Positions 1-7,536 of a DNA stretch of 12,479 bases are shown piece after piece. Location: assembly GCA_022837205.1 (NCBI GenBank), contig JALHEL010000023.1, positions 1 to 12,479 of the forward strand. Reading direction: 5' to 3'. The notes beneath the pieces were generated by a model. That model was not told where the DNA came from and made no database searches. It worked only from the letters and a program-made list of their open reading frames with translations. Origin of the DNA: Leptolinea sp. GTDB lineage: Bacteria; Chloroflexota; Anaerolineae; Anaerolineales; Anaerolineaceae. Every line of letters starts with the position of its first letter. Position 1 is the stretch's first letter. The position numbers and the translations under genes were made by a program.

Positions 1-39
1 GGAGAGTCAAACACCCGTTGTTTAAAGCAACAAAAATCA

Positions 40-68
40 AATCCGCTTTGAAAGAAGCGGATTTTTTT
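40..68 (+). terminator. Intrinsic terminator of a gene to the left of the window
   Basis: A 9-bp perfect stem (40-48 with 55-63, AATCCGCTT / AAGCGGATT) encloses a 6-base loop and runs into a T tract (62-68). The T tract on the + strand means it ends a rightward transcript that begins outside the window. No coding region can be assigned to bases 1-39. Confidence 0.85.
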
Positions 69-131
69 ATTTTGAAATCAATCGAATAATTTTCAAAAAT
101 TTTAACTGTATCGATTCGCGTGCGAGTACCC

Positions 132-137
132 TATAAT
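132..137 (+). promoter_or_regulatory. Probable -10 box of the pcm promoter
   Basis: A perfect TATAAT lies 36 bases upstream of the pcm start, just after the preceding terminator. No good -35 box is visible at 16-18 bases upstream, so only the -10 is called. A transcript would start near 144 and leave a leader of about 30 bases. Confidence 0.5.
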
Positions 138-173
138 TAGATTAACAAAACAGCTTATCGAAAGAAAAAGATT

Positions 174-959
174 ATGAAATCCCGCTTCCATCTTTGCGAA
201 AATGCGGAAAAATTGCGAAATTTTTGCCTATCTTTTTATGCAATTCCGCTTCATTTTATAATTTCCAAATGTTGCCTGAACTCGAAAGAGAAGAATAGCG
301 CTTGCGAAGAGGATCCGTATAAAAAGGATCGGGAACAACTTTTTGATTTTGCCGCGAAATATATGAATTTAAAGAATCCGGATATTTTACGAGCCTGCAA
401 GACCGTTCCGAGGCATAAGTTTGTCCCGTCTCGTGAGGCGGATCAGGCTTATGATGATTGTGCCCTACCGATCGGCTGCGGGCAAACCATTTCCCAACCT
501 TCATTGGTGGCACAAATGATCGAGTTGTCAGAATTGAAACCGGGGGATAAGGTGTTGGAAGTGGGAACCGGATCCGGTTATCAAACGGCATTATTGGCGG
601 AATTGGGATATGGGGATGTTTTTTCCGTGGAGATCATTCCACAGCTTTACGAAAGAGCTAAAAAAATTCTTAATGAGTTAGGCTATACCAACGTAAAGTT
701 AAAATTAGGTGACGGATATTACGGCTGGCCGGAATATGCGCCATATGATGCGATCGTGGTTACCGCGGCGGCTGAAAAAGTTCCTCCGCCGTTAATTGAA
801 CAATTGGATGAAGGAGGAATTTTATTGATTCCGATCGGTCCGCGGAACAGAAGTCAGACTCTCTGGAAATTTGTCAAGGAAAATGGGAAATTAACCCGGA
901 AAGATGTCGGAAATGTGATCTTCGTGCCTTTTGTGGGCGATGGGATTCGAAACGATTAA
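174..959 (+). CDS. pcm: Protein-L-isoaspartate O-methyltransferase
   Basis: This SAM-dependent enzyme methylates L-isoaspartyl residues in age-damaged proteins so that they can revert to aspartate. The 261-residue product shows the family signature: RACKTVPRHKFVP (73-85), the active-site region GCGQTISQPS (101-110), SAM motif I VLEVGTGSGYQ (127-137) and a closing FVPFVG (250-255). The core begins near residue 47 (DPYKKDRE), so about 45 residues precede it. That N-terminal stretch contains a partly hydrophobic, Cys-containing segment (about 17-34) and may be a degenerate export signal, a linker or a mis-set start. ATG 174 has only a weak purine-rich ribosome site (AAAGAAAAAG), and no later ATG lies before the core. 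The gene is monocistronic and converges on lplA, whose stop is 68 bases away. Confidence 0.92.
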   Translation: MKSRFHLCENAEKLRNFCLSFYAIPLHFIISKCCLNSKEKNSACEEDPYKKDREQLFDFAAKYMNLKNPDILRACKTVPRHKFVPSREADQAYDDCALPIGCGQTISQPSLVAQMIELSELKPGDKVLEVGTGSGYQTALLAELGYGDVFSVEIIPQLYERAKKILNELGYTNVKLKLGDGYYGWPEYAPYDAIVVTAAAEKVPPPLIEQLDEGGILLIPIGPRNRSQTLWKFVKENGKLTRKDVGNVIFVPFVGDGIRND

Positions 960-1027
960 CCGCCAACTCAACATCCTTTATTTACGACAACTCCGTTAAA
1001 TTGTGAGTATAAAAAAGAAAAATCATC

Positions 1028-2026
1028 CTAACTGCGTTTGCCGGTTAAGAAATCGGCAAATTCAAAGGCGGATATGCCCGGGAATAACTTTTCTATGTCG
1101 GATTGTTGTGCAACTTGAGCGATCGCCTGAGATTCAAACGGGATTCCGATTAATTTCTCGGAAAAACTATCCGGATCTTCGGAACTGAAGAAATCACCGA
1201 AAAATCGTATTTCTCGGATGCGATTGTCTTCCACCCATAAACGGGCATCCACTTCTCCGAAGCTGAATTGCCTGCATACCCGATAATTATATTTTGGCGA
1301 TTTTCCGAAGTTCCACCGATCCGAACGATATCTGGATTCGGCCAAGGATTCGATTTTAAGGATATCATTTTCTGCGAGTCGAAATTCTTTGAAGTCGGGC
1401 TGAGTCCGAGAAATCGAATATAAAATCGCCTGACGTAATTCCTTTACATCTTTTATGTCCGGTAAGTAATCTTTCAGATTGGTTACACGGCTACGGACTG
1501 ACCGAACCCCTTTCCGTTCAATTTTTTCGGGTTTCGGCCGGAGTGCCCGTTCGAGCATGCCCATATCTGAATCGAAAAGCAATGTGCCATGACAGACCGA
1601 TCCGAATCGATTATGGTAATATGCATTTCCGGAAATTTTTGCGCCGGCAACCAGAATATCGTTTCTTCCGCTCAATTCAGCCGGTACACCTAAATTTTGC
1701 AATGCTTGGACAATCGGTGCGGTGAAAAGCGCAAAATCCGGCGTTAATCGATCCGGGAAAGGATAAATGAAGCTGTAACAGAGGTTTCCGAAATCGTGAT
1801 AAACCGCACCGCCTCCGGACAGGCGGCGAACAATACGGATTCTCTGTTCGCCAACGAATTCGGCGTTGATTTCTTCCCGGGTATTCTGGTGTCTGCCGAT
1901 AATAATCGAGGGCTCATTAATATAAAAGAAAAGAGTTTCTTCTTTGATATTCAATGAACTCAGAATAACTTCTTCGGCGGCAAGGTTAAACGCGGGGTCG
2001 GTATTTTCGTTCGGAATCCAAATCAT
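1028..2026 (-). CDS. lplA: Lipoate-protein ligase A
   Basis: The enzyme activates free lipoate as lipoyl-AMP and transfers it to a lysine of lipoyl domains (2-oxoacid dehydrogenases or glycine cleavage H protein), a salvage route in the cytoplasm. Its 332 residues show the BPL/LplA catalytic fold: the lipoate-binding RRLSGGGAVYHD (67-78), GRNDI (120-124) with the presumed catalytic lysine K130 in AKISGNAYY, and HGTLL (146-150). A C-terminal accessory domain (about 245-332) is present, so this looks like the full two-domain LplA rather than a LipB/LipM transferase. The start ATG is preceded by TGAGGTG, in which the TGA is the stop codon of the upstream lipoprotein gene. Only 12 bases separate the two genes, so it is the last gene of the prfA operon. 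Confidence 0.92.
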   Translation of the reverse strand: MIWIPNENTDPAFNLAAEEVILSSLNIKEETLFFYINEPSIIIGRHQNTREEINAEFVGEQRIRIVRRLSGGGAVYHDFGNLCYSFIYPFPDRLTPDFALFTAPIVQALQNLGVPAELSGRNDILVAGAKISGNAYYHNRFGSVCHGTLLFDSDMGMLERALRPKPEKIERKGVRSVRSRVTNLKDYLPDIKDVKELRQAILYSISRTQPDFKEFRLAENDILKIESLAESRYRSDRWNFGKSPKYNYRVCRQFSFGEVDARLWVEDNRIREIRFFGDFFSSEDPDSFSEKLIGIPFESQAIAQVAQQSDIEKLFPGISAFEFADFLTGKRS

Positions 2027-2038
2027 TGAATCAGCACC

Positions 2039-3196
2039 TCAAATTCCGGGCGGCATCGAACAATGTTCGGGAAAAGCCATCCCGTTGCGCCCGCCGCAAA
2101 TCGTGCCGAATTCCGTTTCACCGCTGTCGGTGACCGCATAAAACTGGTTGCGATTAATCAGCATGCGCCATTTTACCGGAACCGCCCGATTCTGCCACGG
2201 TTGAGCAAATTTTCCGATAAAGCCCTGATTTTCCCGATCGACGGTCCCTTCGATGAGCACAGGTTCTTCGTCGGTATCATAGAAAAAGCCGGTTACGGTA
2301 TCTCCGGATTGCGTCAACCAAGCCTGAACCGGGATCATGCCGGTATCCGAATAAGGATTGCGGATCAACCAGGTTCCGGTCCAGTCGAAAGGTTGAGGAG
2401 TGGGTGTCGGAACGCGGACTCTTTCGGAAGGAGGAGTCGCCGTCTCAGTTAATTCTGCGATCGCAACGGCGGTTTGGGTCGCAAATTGCGGCAATAATTC
2501 CACCGAAAATCGAATCCAGATCTTTGGCGGTACGATTTCATCGTCCGAATTAATCAGAAAAAACTCAACCATATAATCGCCGGCTTGCTCGGGAGCCTGA
2601 AGCGGTATAACCAGATCGACCGTATCATTCACTCCCACATTATATTGTCGCGGATTCCAAGTGCTGATCGCAAAGTCAATCAACTCGGTGGGCTGAATAA
2701 AGATTGCGTGAGTCATTTGCGGGGTATTGAAGGGATTGCTGTATGCCAATGCAAGCCGATAATTGTTATTCCAGATTTTATTGCCCGCGTTCTTGATCCG
2801 CCAGCTTTTAATAAACATTTGCCCGGGTTTCAGCATGGTTCCATCCGGAATGGTGATGTCATCAACCATTTCCAATTTATCACTTGCGGAAAATGGATAA
2901 GCGGATATGTCGACAAAAAAGGAAGTCGGCGTAACGATCGGGATCGGTGTGGAAGTCTCAGTCGGAGTAATGGTTGCGGTGAGGGATTTTTCGGAAGTCG
3001 GCGTCTGAGTGGCTGTTTTTGTGGGGCGGGAAGACGCCAGTGCCGGCATTGTCACCGTCTTCAAAGTAAATAAATCGGTAATTCCGCCGCTCAATGGCCG
3101 ATGAGAATCGGTCTTTGAACAACCGGAAATGATCAACATGCACAAAACAATCCAGATTCTCAATCGCATCGGAATTCCGGATTGCTTAGGATTCAT
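2039..3196 (-). CDS. Lipoprotein with NBR1-like Ig domain and C-terminal beta-barrel-like domain
   Basis: Function unknown. I place the start at 3196, giving 385 residues, because this ATG overlaps the tsaC stop as ATGA and has GGAGACGG just upstream. An earlier in-frame start would lie inside tsaC. A lipoprotein signal (about 10-25) ends in the lipobox IISGC with C26 as the lipidation site. A low-complexity Thr/Pro-rich linker follows (about 52-92). Residues 108-233 look like the NBR1-type Ig-like domain, with SWRIKNAGNKIW at 131-142 and a closing IWIRFSVEL. A second Thr/Pro linker (about 249-269) leads to a beta-rich domain starting WTGTW (272-276) and alternating polar and hydrophobic strands, lipocalin-like in style. 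The protein is expected outside the cytoplasmic membrane and would be matured by LspA. Its place in a translation operon is unexplained. Confidence 0.75.
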   Translation of the reverse strand: MNPKQSGIPMRLRIWIVLCMLIISGCSKTDSHRPLSGGITDLFTLKTVTMPALASSRPTKTATQTPTSEKSLTATITPTETSTPIPIVTPTSFFVDISAYPFSASDKLEMVDDITIPDGTMLKPGQMFIKSWRIKNAGNKIWNNNYRLALAYSNPFNTPQMTHAIFIQPTELIDFAISTWNPRQYNVGVNDTVDLVIPLQAPEQAGDYMVEFFLINSDDEIVPPKIWIRFSVELLPQFATQTAVAIAELTETATPPSERVRVPTPTPQPFDWTGTWLIRNPYSDTGMIPVQAWLTQSGDTVTGFFYDTDEEPVLIEGTVDRENQGFIGKFAQPWQNRAVPVKWRMLINRNQFYAVTDSGETEFGTICGGRNGMAFPEHCSMPPGI

Positions 3197-3834
3197 TCCG
3201 TCTCCGAATCGAATGCGGCGACTTCTTCCGTTGAAATCGCACCTTCCCGCAGAACCAGAAGCGGACGAACCGTACAATCGACAACTGTTGAGGCGATTCC
3301 GCCTTTTACCGGTCCGCCATCCAAGATCAGATCCGCTTGCCGGAGCAGAGAGTCCGGTAAATCGGACAATTTTTTTGCGGGAGGTTCACCGGAAAGGTTG
3401 GCGGATGTTGTCGCCAAAGGGCCGGTGTGGATAATCAGATCCTGGATCACCGGATAATCCGGAATCCGTATCCCGATTTTTTCATTGGCGGAAAGTGCCG
3501 GCGGCAATGTATCCAGTTTGGAAACGAGCAGTGTCAATCCGCCCGGCCAATAACGTTCGGCAAGCTTTCTTGCACTTTCCGGAAAATCCGCGGCAATTAA
3601 TCGGATTTGGGAGATATTTCCGAGCAATACCGCGATTGATTTTTGGGGATCACGTTCTTTCATCCGATAAAGACGCTGGATTGCTCCTTCATTAAAGGCG
3701 GAAGCAGCCAATCCATAAACCGTATCGGTCGGAAAAATAACCACACCTCCCGAATTCAGAACATCGATAGCCTGTTGAATGGCAACGGGTTGTATCTGAG
3801 GAGAAGTAATATCGTATATTTTTTTCATAGTCAT
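3193..3834 (-). CDS. tsaC: L-threonylcarbamoyladenylate synthase (TsaC/Sua5/YrdC family)
   Basis: The family makes threonylcarbamoyl-AMP from threonine, bicarbonate and ATP, the first step of tRNA t6A37 synthesis. The 213-residue protein has PTDTVYGL (35-42), the K-x-R pair K59/R61 in RMKERDPQKS and the SAN motif in TTSANLSGE (142-150). It lacks the C-terminal Sua5 domain, so it is the short TsaC/YwlC type. The start ATG overlaps the stop of prmC (ATGA at 3831-3834), and its own TGA overlaps the start of the lipoprotein gene (3193-3196). A second ATG two codons in is possible. A tsaC-type gene next to prfA-prmC is a recurrent bacterial arrangement, which supports the assignment. Confidence 0.93.
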   Translation of the reverse strand: MTMKKIYDITSPQIQPVAIQQAIDVLNSGGVVIFPTDTVYGLAASAFNEGAIQRLYRMKERDPQKSIAVLLGNISQIRLIAADFPESARKLAERYWPGGLTLLVSKLDTLPPALSANEKIGIRIPDYPVIQDLIIHTGPLATTSANLSGEPPAKKLSDLPDSLLRQADLILDGGPVKGGIASTVVDCTVRPLLVLREGAISTEEVAAFDSETE

Positions 3835-4694
3835 GATTTCCGAATCATTAATAAACGGGAAAGGCCGGCGTAATCTTCTTTTATTGTAACGGATGCATCG
3901 GGGAACAGCTGGCGTGAAAGGGACAAAGCTTCTCGTTTTTGAGAAAAATCAATTTCGCACAGAATCAATGATTCCTTTGCCATTTTTCCCGTCAAGTCTC
4001 GTAACAACATGCGATAAAGATCAAAACCATCTTCTCCGCCATCCAGTGCGAGCAGCGGTTCATTTTGTGCTACGTCCAATGACCGGCACCGTTCTGAGGG
4101 AATATAGGGCAAATTGGCACAGACTAAATCCAATGGAGAAGAGAGACATTCCGTAAGATTTCCGCGGATCGGGAAAAGAACCTCATTCAACCGATAATGA
4201 TCGATATTCCGGCGGGCGACCCTTAATGCCGCATCGGAGAGATCGATCGCCGCACCGGTAAAGCGAGCCGACTTAAAATAATTCAGCAAAGAAACAGCGA
4301 TACAGCCGCAACCGGTTCCTACGTCGGCAAATCGGATCGGCATCAAGCGATTTTTTGCCCATTCGATGGCCTGTTCGACCAATATTTCCGTTTCCGGTCG
4401 GGGAATCAATACGTCCGGCGTGATTTGAAAAGTATTACCGAAAAAGCTCCATTCTCCTAAAACGTACGGTAGCGGAACGCCTTCTTTGACTTTTTCCACC
4501 ATGTCTCGGATTTTCGTTATTTCGGTATCGGAAAGCGGCTTCTCCGGATGAGAAAGCAATTCCGGACGATGCGCTCCGGTCACTTTTTCAAAAATCCATT
4601 GGGCTTCAATGGAAGGCGTATCGCTGCAACCGCTCGTTTGTAATTCCCGGCGTGCCCAATCTAACCATTCACCGACTGAATCGGAACCGTTCAT
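3831..4694 (-). CDS. prmC: Peptide chain release factor N5-glutamine methyltransferase
   Basis: PrmC (HemK) methylates the glutamine of the GGQ motif in release factors, here presumably the RF1 encoded just upstream. The 287 residues show an N-terminal helical domain (about 1-75), YVLGEWSFFG (77-86), LIPRPETE (96-103), SAM motif I FADVGTGCGCIAVSL (122-136), the catalytic-pocket motif as NLPY (194-197) instead of NPPY, and ALDGGEDGFDLYR (216-228). N, P and Y of the NxPY core are kept, so activity is likely retained. Both ends overlap neighbours by four bases (ATGA), implying translational coupling with prfA and tsaC. Confidence 0.93.
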   Translation of the reverse strand: MNGSDSVGEWLDWARRELQTSGCSDTPSIEAQWIFEKVTGAHRPELLSHPEKPLSDTEITKIRDMVEKVKEGVPLPYVLGEWSFFGNTFQITPDVLIPRPETEILVEQAIEWAKNRLMPIRFADVGTGCGCIAVSLLNYFKSARFTGAAIDLSDAALRVARRNIDHYRLNEVLFPIRGNLTECLSSPLDLVCANLPYIPSERCRSLDVAQNEPLLALDGGEDGFDLYRMLLRDLTGKMAKESLILCEIDFSQKREALSLSRQLFPDASVTIKEDYAGLSRLLMIRKS

Positions 4695-5749
4695 GCCCCT
4701 TCTGAAACCGATAATTTTTCTGTTTGTTCCCGCATGATTAATTCATCAATAAAAACGTCCAAATCGCCGTCCATCACTCCGGCAAGATTGAAGGAAGAGA
4801 CATTAATCCGATGATCGGTTACCCGTGATTGAGGGTAATTGTAAGTCCGAATCTTTTCCGATCGATCTCCCGTGCCCACCATGGAACGACGTGTGGCATC
4901 CAATTGCTCCTGACGCTTCTGTTGCTCCATATCATAAAGACGGGCACGTAAAATACTCATCGCCCGGGTCTTATTCTGTAACTGAGAACGTTCATCCTGA
5001 CAGGTTATGACCATACCGGTCGGGAGATGAATTAACCGGACCGCGGTAGAGTTTTTCTGAACATTTTGCCCGCCGGCTCCGGCGGATTTGTAAACTTCGA
5101 TCCGAATATCCGATTCGGGAATTTGAATATCAACATCCTCGACCTCGGCTAATACGGCAACGGAGACGGCTGAGGTATGAATTCTTCCCTGTGATTCGGT
5201 GATCGGCACCCGTTGGACGCGATGAATGCCCGATTCGTATTTCAGCCGTGAATAAGCGCCCTTTCCCTTGACCATAAAGACGATTTCTTTATATCCGCCC
5301 AAGCCGATTTCGTTTGCGGACATCACTTCGATATGCCAATGGCGGGCTTCCGCGTAGTGTGAATACATGCGGAATAAATCGGCGGCAAAAATCGCGGCTT
5401 CATCTCCGCCCGTACCGGCACGGATTTCCATGATCACGTTTCGTGAATCCCGCGGGTCTTTCGGAAGAAGCATCGAGCGGATCTCATTCTCCAAATTTTC
5501 TTTTTTGGGAAGCAGATCATCTAATTCCGTCGCAGCCAATTCACTCATCTCGGGATCTTTTTCCAACGCTTTGTCTTCTTCGATCCGTTTTAATGTATCT
5601 TTATATTCCCGTCCTTTTTCGACGATCTCCTCAATTTCAGAACGTTCTTTCATCCATTCTGCGGTTTTTTGGTAATCTTCCACATTTTCTGCGATCAAAT
5701 TACTGAGTTCGTTGTAACGAGCTTCGATCGCATCGATTTTATCCAACAT
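4691..5749 (-). CDS. prfA: Peptide chain release factor 1
   Basis: RF1 recognises UAA and UAG in the ribosomal A site and triggers peptide release. The 352-residue length is typical. Two features separate it from RF2: the PxT tripeptide is PIT (182-184) inside RVQRVPITESQGRIHTS, and there is no SPF. The GGQ catalytic motif is at 226-228 in SAGAGGQNVQKNS. The N-terminal domain (about 1-95) is a charged helical region as expected. The start has a strong ribosome site (AAAGGGGAT, about 6 bases upstream). It is the first gene of the minus-strand operon and shares an ATGA overlap with prmC, which modifies its GGQ glutamine. Confidence 0.96.
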   Translation of the reverse strand: MLDKIDAIEARYNELSNLIAENVEDYQKTAEWMKERSEIEEIVEKGREYKDTLKRIEEDKALEKDPEMSELAATELDDLLPKKENLENEIRSMLLPKDPRDSRNVIMEIRAGTGGDEAAIFAADLFRMYSHYAEARHWHIEVMSANEIGLGGYKEIVFMVKGKGAYSRLKYESGIHRVQRVPITESQGRIHTSAVSVAVLAEVEDVDIQIPESDIRIEVYKSAGAGGQNVQKNSTAVRLIHLPTGMVITCQDERSQLQNKTRAMSILRARLYDMEQQKRQEQLDATRRSMVGTGDRSEKIRTYNYPQSRVTDHRINVSSFNLAGVMDGDLDVFIDELIMREQTEKLSVSEGA

Positions 5750-6055
5750 ATATCCCCTTTAACTTTTCGGCTTCGTGCCTCTAAGATATTTCTGTGCCAA
5801 TTATAACAGGGCAGCAAGCGGATTCCTGTGAAATAGGTCATCATTTCCCGATCCAAATGCTCCGTTTCATGTGAGTGAAGTATCACCGGCCAAGATATAT
5901 CATTCCGAATTAAAATTATATTGAATTGCGATATTTTCAATGCCAAAAGACTAATAAAAGCGAGATGCCATGGAACTTAACGGCGGAAAAAACGTATCCC
6001 ATGTTAAGAATACGAAATTGATCCCATTGCGGATCACGGAAAGGCAGGCTTATGA
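5750..6055. other. Intergenic region between the minus-strand prfA operon and the plus-strand SIMPL genes
   Basis: About 300 bases without a supported gene. It holds the predicted prfA promoter at 5800-5808. A minus-strand open frame covers most of it and carries a short HETEHLD string (5844-5864, see findings), but it has no ribosome site and runs into prfA. I see no convincing promoter for the plus-strand genes. A short inverted repeat (CTTAAC near 5976, GTTAAG near 6003) is present but weak. Confidence 0.5.
5800..5808 (-). promoter_or_regulatory. Extended -10 promoter for the prfA-prmC-tsaC-lipoprotein-lplA operon
   Basis: Read on the minus strand, the sequence is TGTTATAAT, a perfect -10 hexamer (5805-5800) with a TGn extension. 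No -35 resembling TTGACA is found at 17 bases, which is acceptable for an extended -10 promoter. Transcription would start near 5793, giving a leader of about 43 bases before prfA. Confidence 0.55.
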
Positions 6056-6766
6056 ATGAATTTTAAAAAGATTTTGTTCCTTTTTATCGGGACGATCGCT
6101 CTGTTCGGTATTTCTGTTTTCAAAGTTTCGGCACAAAGCGAAAGCCCGGCGATCATCAAAGTTAAGGGTACCGGAGAAGTGACCTTGAATCCCGATTTGG
6201 CGTTAATCGATATCGCCATCGCTACAACCGCCGACGACAGTAAAACGGCAATCGATGAGAACCGAAAGAATGCACTCGCAATTCAACAAGGGCTATTGGA
6301 AATGGGATTAAAAGAGGATGATATCCGAACGACGGAGTATATTCTGTATTCATTGTCGAAAACAGATAAAGACGGGAATCCTATTGCCGGCCAATATACT
6401 TATAAGGTAAATTTGGCATATGAAATTGTCGTTCGGGATTTGTCTATGTTGAATGATGTTTTGAATTTTTGCATCCAAAACGGAGCGAACAACTTATATG
6501 GGGTAAATTTTGATTATTCGAAACGGAGTGAAGCGGTTGCTCAAGCGCGCGACCTGGCAATCGATCACGCGAATGTGAATGCCCAACAGATTGCCGAAAA
6601 ATTGGGCAAGAAGGTTGATCATCTGCAAACCTTTTCCGTCCTTGATAATACCGAAATTCCGCTTATTTCCACCAAATTGGTAAAAGATGTATCGACAGCG
6701 CCGATCGATTCGGGATTTCTGACTGTGACGGTCAGTGTCGATATGGAATTTGCACTTACGGATTAA
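6056..6766 (+). CDS. SIMPL domain (DUF541, YggE-like) exported protein, first copy
   Basis: Proteins of the SIMPL/DUF541 family are periplasmic or surface proteins of poorly defined role. E. coli YggE has been linked to oxidative stress, but that role cannot be assumed here. The 236-residue product has a signal peptide with a KK start and hydrophobic core, and a likely cleavage after VSA (residue 26). The domain follows, with IKVKGTGEVTLNPD (about 34-47), a DENRKNA helix, and QARDLAIDHANVNAQQIAEKLG near the C-terminal third. The start is the second of two overlapping ATGs (6052 and 6056). The first opens a frame that ends after four codons, and only the second continues. The ribosome site is weak (AGG, 7 bases upstream). 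It is followed 50 bases later by a clear paralogue. Confidence 0.85.
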   Translation: MNFKKILFLFIGTIALFGISVFKVSAQSESPAIIKVKGTGEVTLNPDLALIDIAIATTADDSKTAIDENRKNALAIQQGLLEMGLKEDDIRTTEYILYSLSKTDKDGNPIAGQYTYKVNLAYEIVVRDLSMLNDVLNFCIQNGANNLYGVNFDYSKRSEAVAQARDLAIDHANVNAQQIAEKLGKKVDHLQTFSVLDNTEIPLISTKLVKDVSTAPIDSGFLTVTVSVDMEFALTD

Positions 6767-6816
6767 GAGTCAAAATAGAACAGTAAATTGAAAATTAGAA
6801 ATAAAAAGGAGTCGAA

Positions 6817-7536
6817 ATGAAAAAAAGCAGCTTGTTAATGATTGTTTTTCTCAGTATGATGATGATTCTCTCGTTAGGTATGGCCGGTTCGGTTCAGGCC
6901 CAATCCGATCAAACCATGACGGTCAGCGGGACCGGAACCGTCCTGCTGAAACCCGATATAGCGATCATCAATGTATCCATCTCCACCGAAAAAGAATCTG
7001 TTCAGGAGGCGCTTGATGAAAATACCAAGAGTGTCAAACTGGTAAAGTCGGCTTTGACTGAAATGGGTATTCCCGAAGAGGATATCAAGACCACATCTTA
7101 TTCGTTATACAGTACCCAAAAGTATTATCGGGATGAAACCGCCGGAATGGATGAATATATTTTCAGTGTTTTTTATGGTTTTGAGATCAAATTACGGGAT
7201 ATTTCCAAGTTGAATGATGTTTTAGATGCTTGTATCAATAACGGTGTCAACTCCATCAACAGTGTCTCTTATGATTCCTCTTTAAGAGAGGATACGTATA
7301 TGCAAGCGAGGGATTTGGCTATCGATGACGCAAATGCCAATGCCCAGCAGATTGCGCAGAAATTAGGTGTGACAGTCGGCAATATTAAATCTTTTCAGGT
7401 TCGGGATTATCCTACCGATTACGGTGCCATGTACGGAATGGGCGGCGGTGGTTACGGCGGTACGGCGCCTTTGGAAAGCGGCAGTTTAAAAATTGTGGTG
7501 ACCGTCGATATCACTTATGAATTCTCCTTACCGTAA
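6817..7536 (+). CDS. SIMPL domain (DUF541, YggE-like) exported protein, second copy
   Basis: The 239-residue product is a tandem paralogue of the preceding gene. It has a signal peptide (KK start, Met/Leu-rich core, cleavage probably after VQA at residue 28). The shared blocks are VSGTGTVLLKPD (36-47), ALDENTKSV (65-73), TEMGIPEEDIKTT (81-93), RDISKLNDVLDACINNG (127-143) and QARDLAIDDANANAQQIAQKLG (163-184). Unlike copy one, it has a Gly-rich insert YGMGGGGYGG (206-215) before the last strands. The ribosome site is strong (AAAGGAG, 5 bases before ATG), much better than that of copy one. No promoter is apparent in the 50-base gap, so the pair is probably one operon closed by the terminator at 7635-7669. 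Function is unknown beyond the family. Confidence 0.87.
   Translation: MKKSSLLMIVFLSMMMILSLGMAGSVQAQSDQTMTVSGTGTVLLKPDIAIINVSISTEKESVQEALDENTKSVKLVKSALTEMGIPEEDIKTTSYSLYSTQKYYRDETAGMDEYIFSVFYGFEIKLRDISKLNDVLDACINNGVNSINSVSYDSSLREDTYMQARDLAIDDANANAQQIAQKLGVTVGNIKSFQVRDYPTDYGAMYGMGGGGYGGTAPLESGSLKIVVTVDITYEFSLP

Noticed and set aside
1037..1060. TTTGCCG/CGGCAAA hairpin near the end of lplA as an operon terminator
   Set aside because: It lies inside the coding region, and the T-rich stretch on the minus strand begins about 13 bases beyond the stem, too far for a standard intrinsic terminator.
2585..3073. Plus-strand open frame opposite the lipoprotein gene
   Set aside because: The frame is low-complexity and Cys/Arg-rich with no motif. 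The minus-strand reading has a lipobox, linker and Ig-like domain.
3197..3277. Longer N-terminus for the lipoprotein gene, starting at 3277
   Set aside because: These 27 codons lie wholly inside tsaC and lack signal-peptide character. The ATGA overlap and upstream GGAG support 3196.
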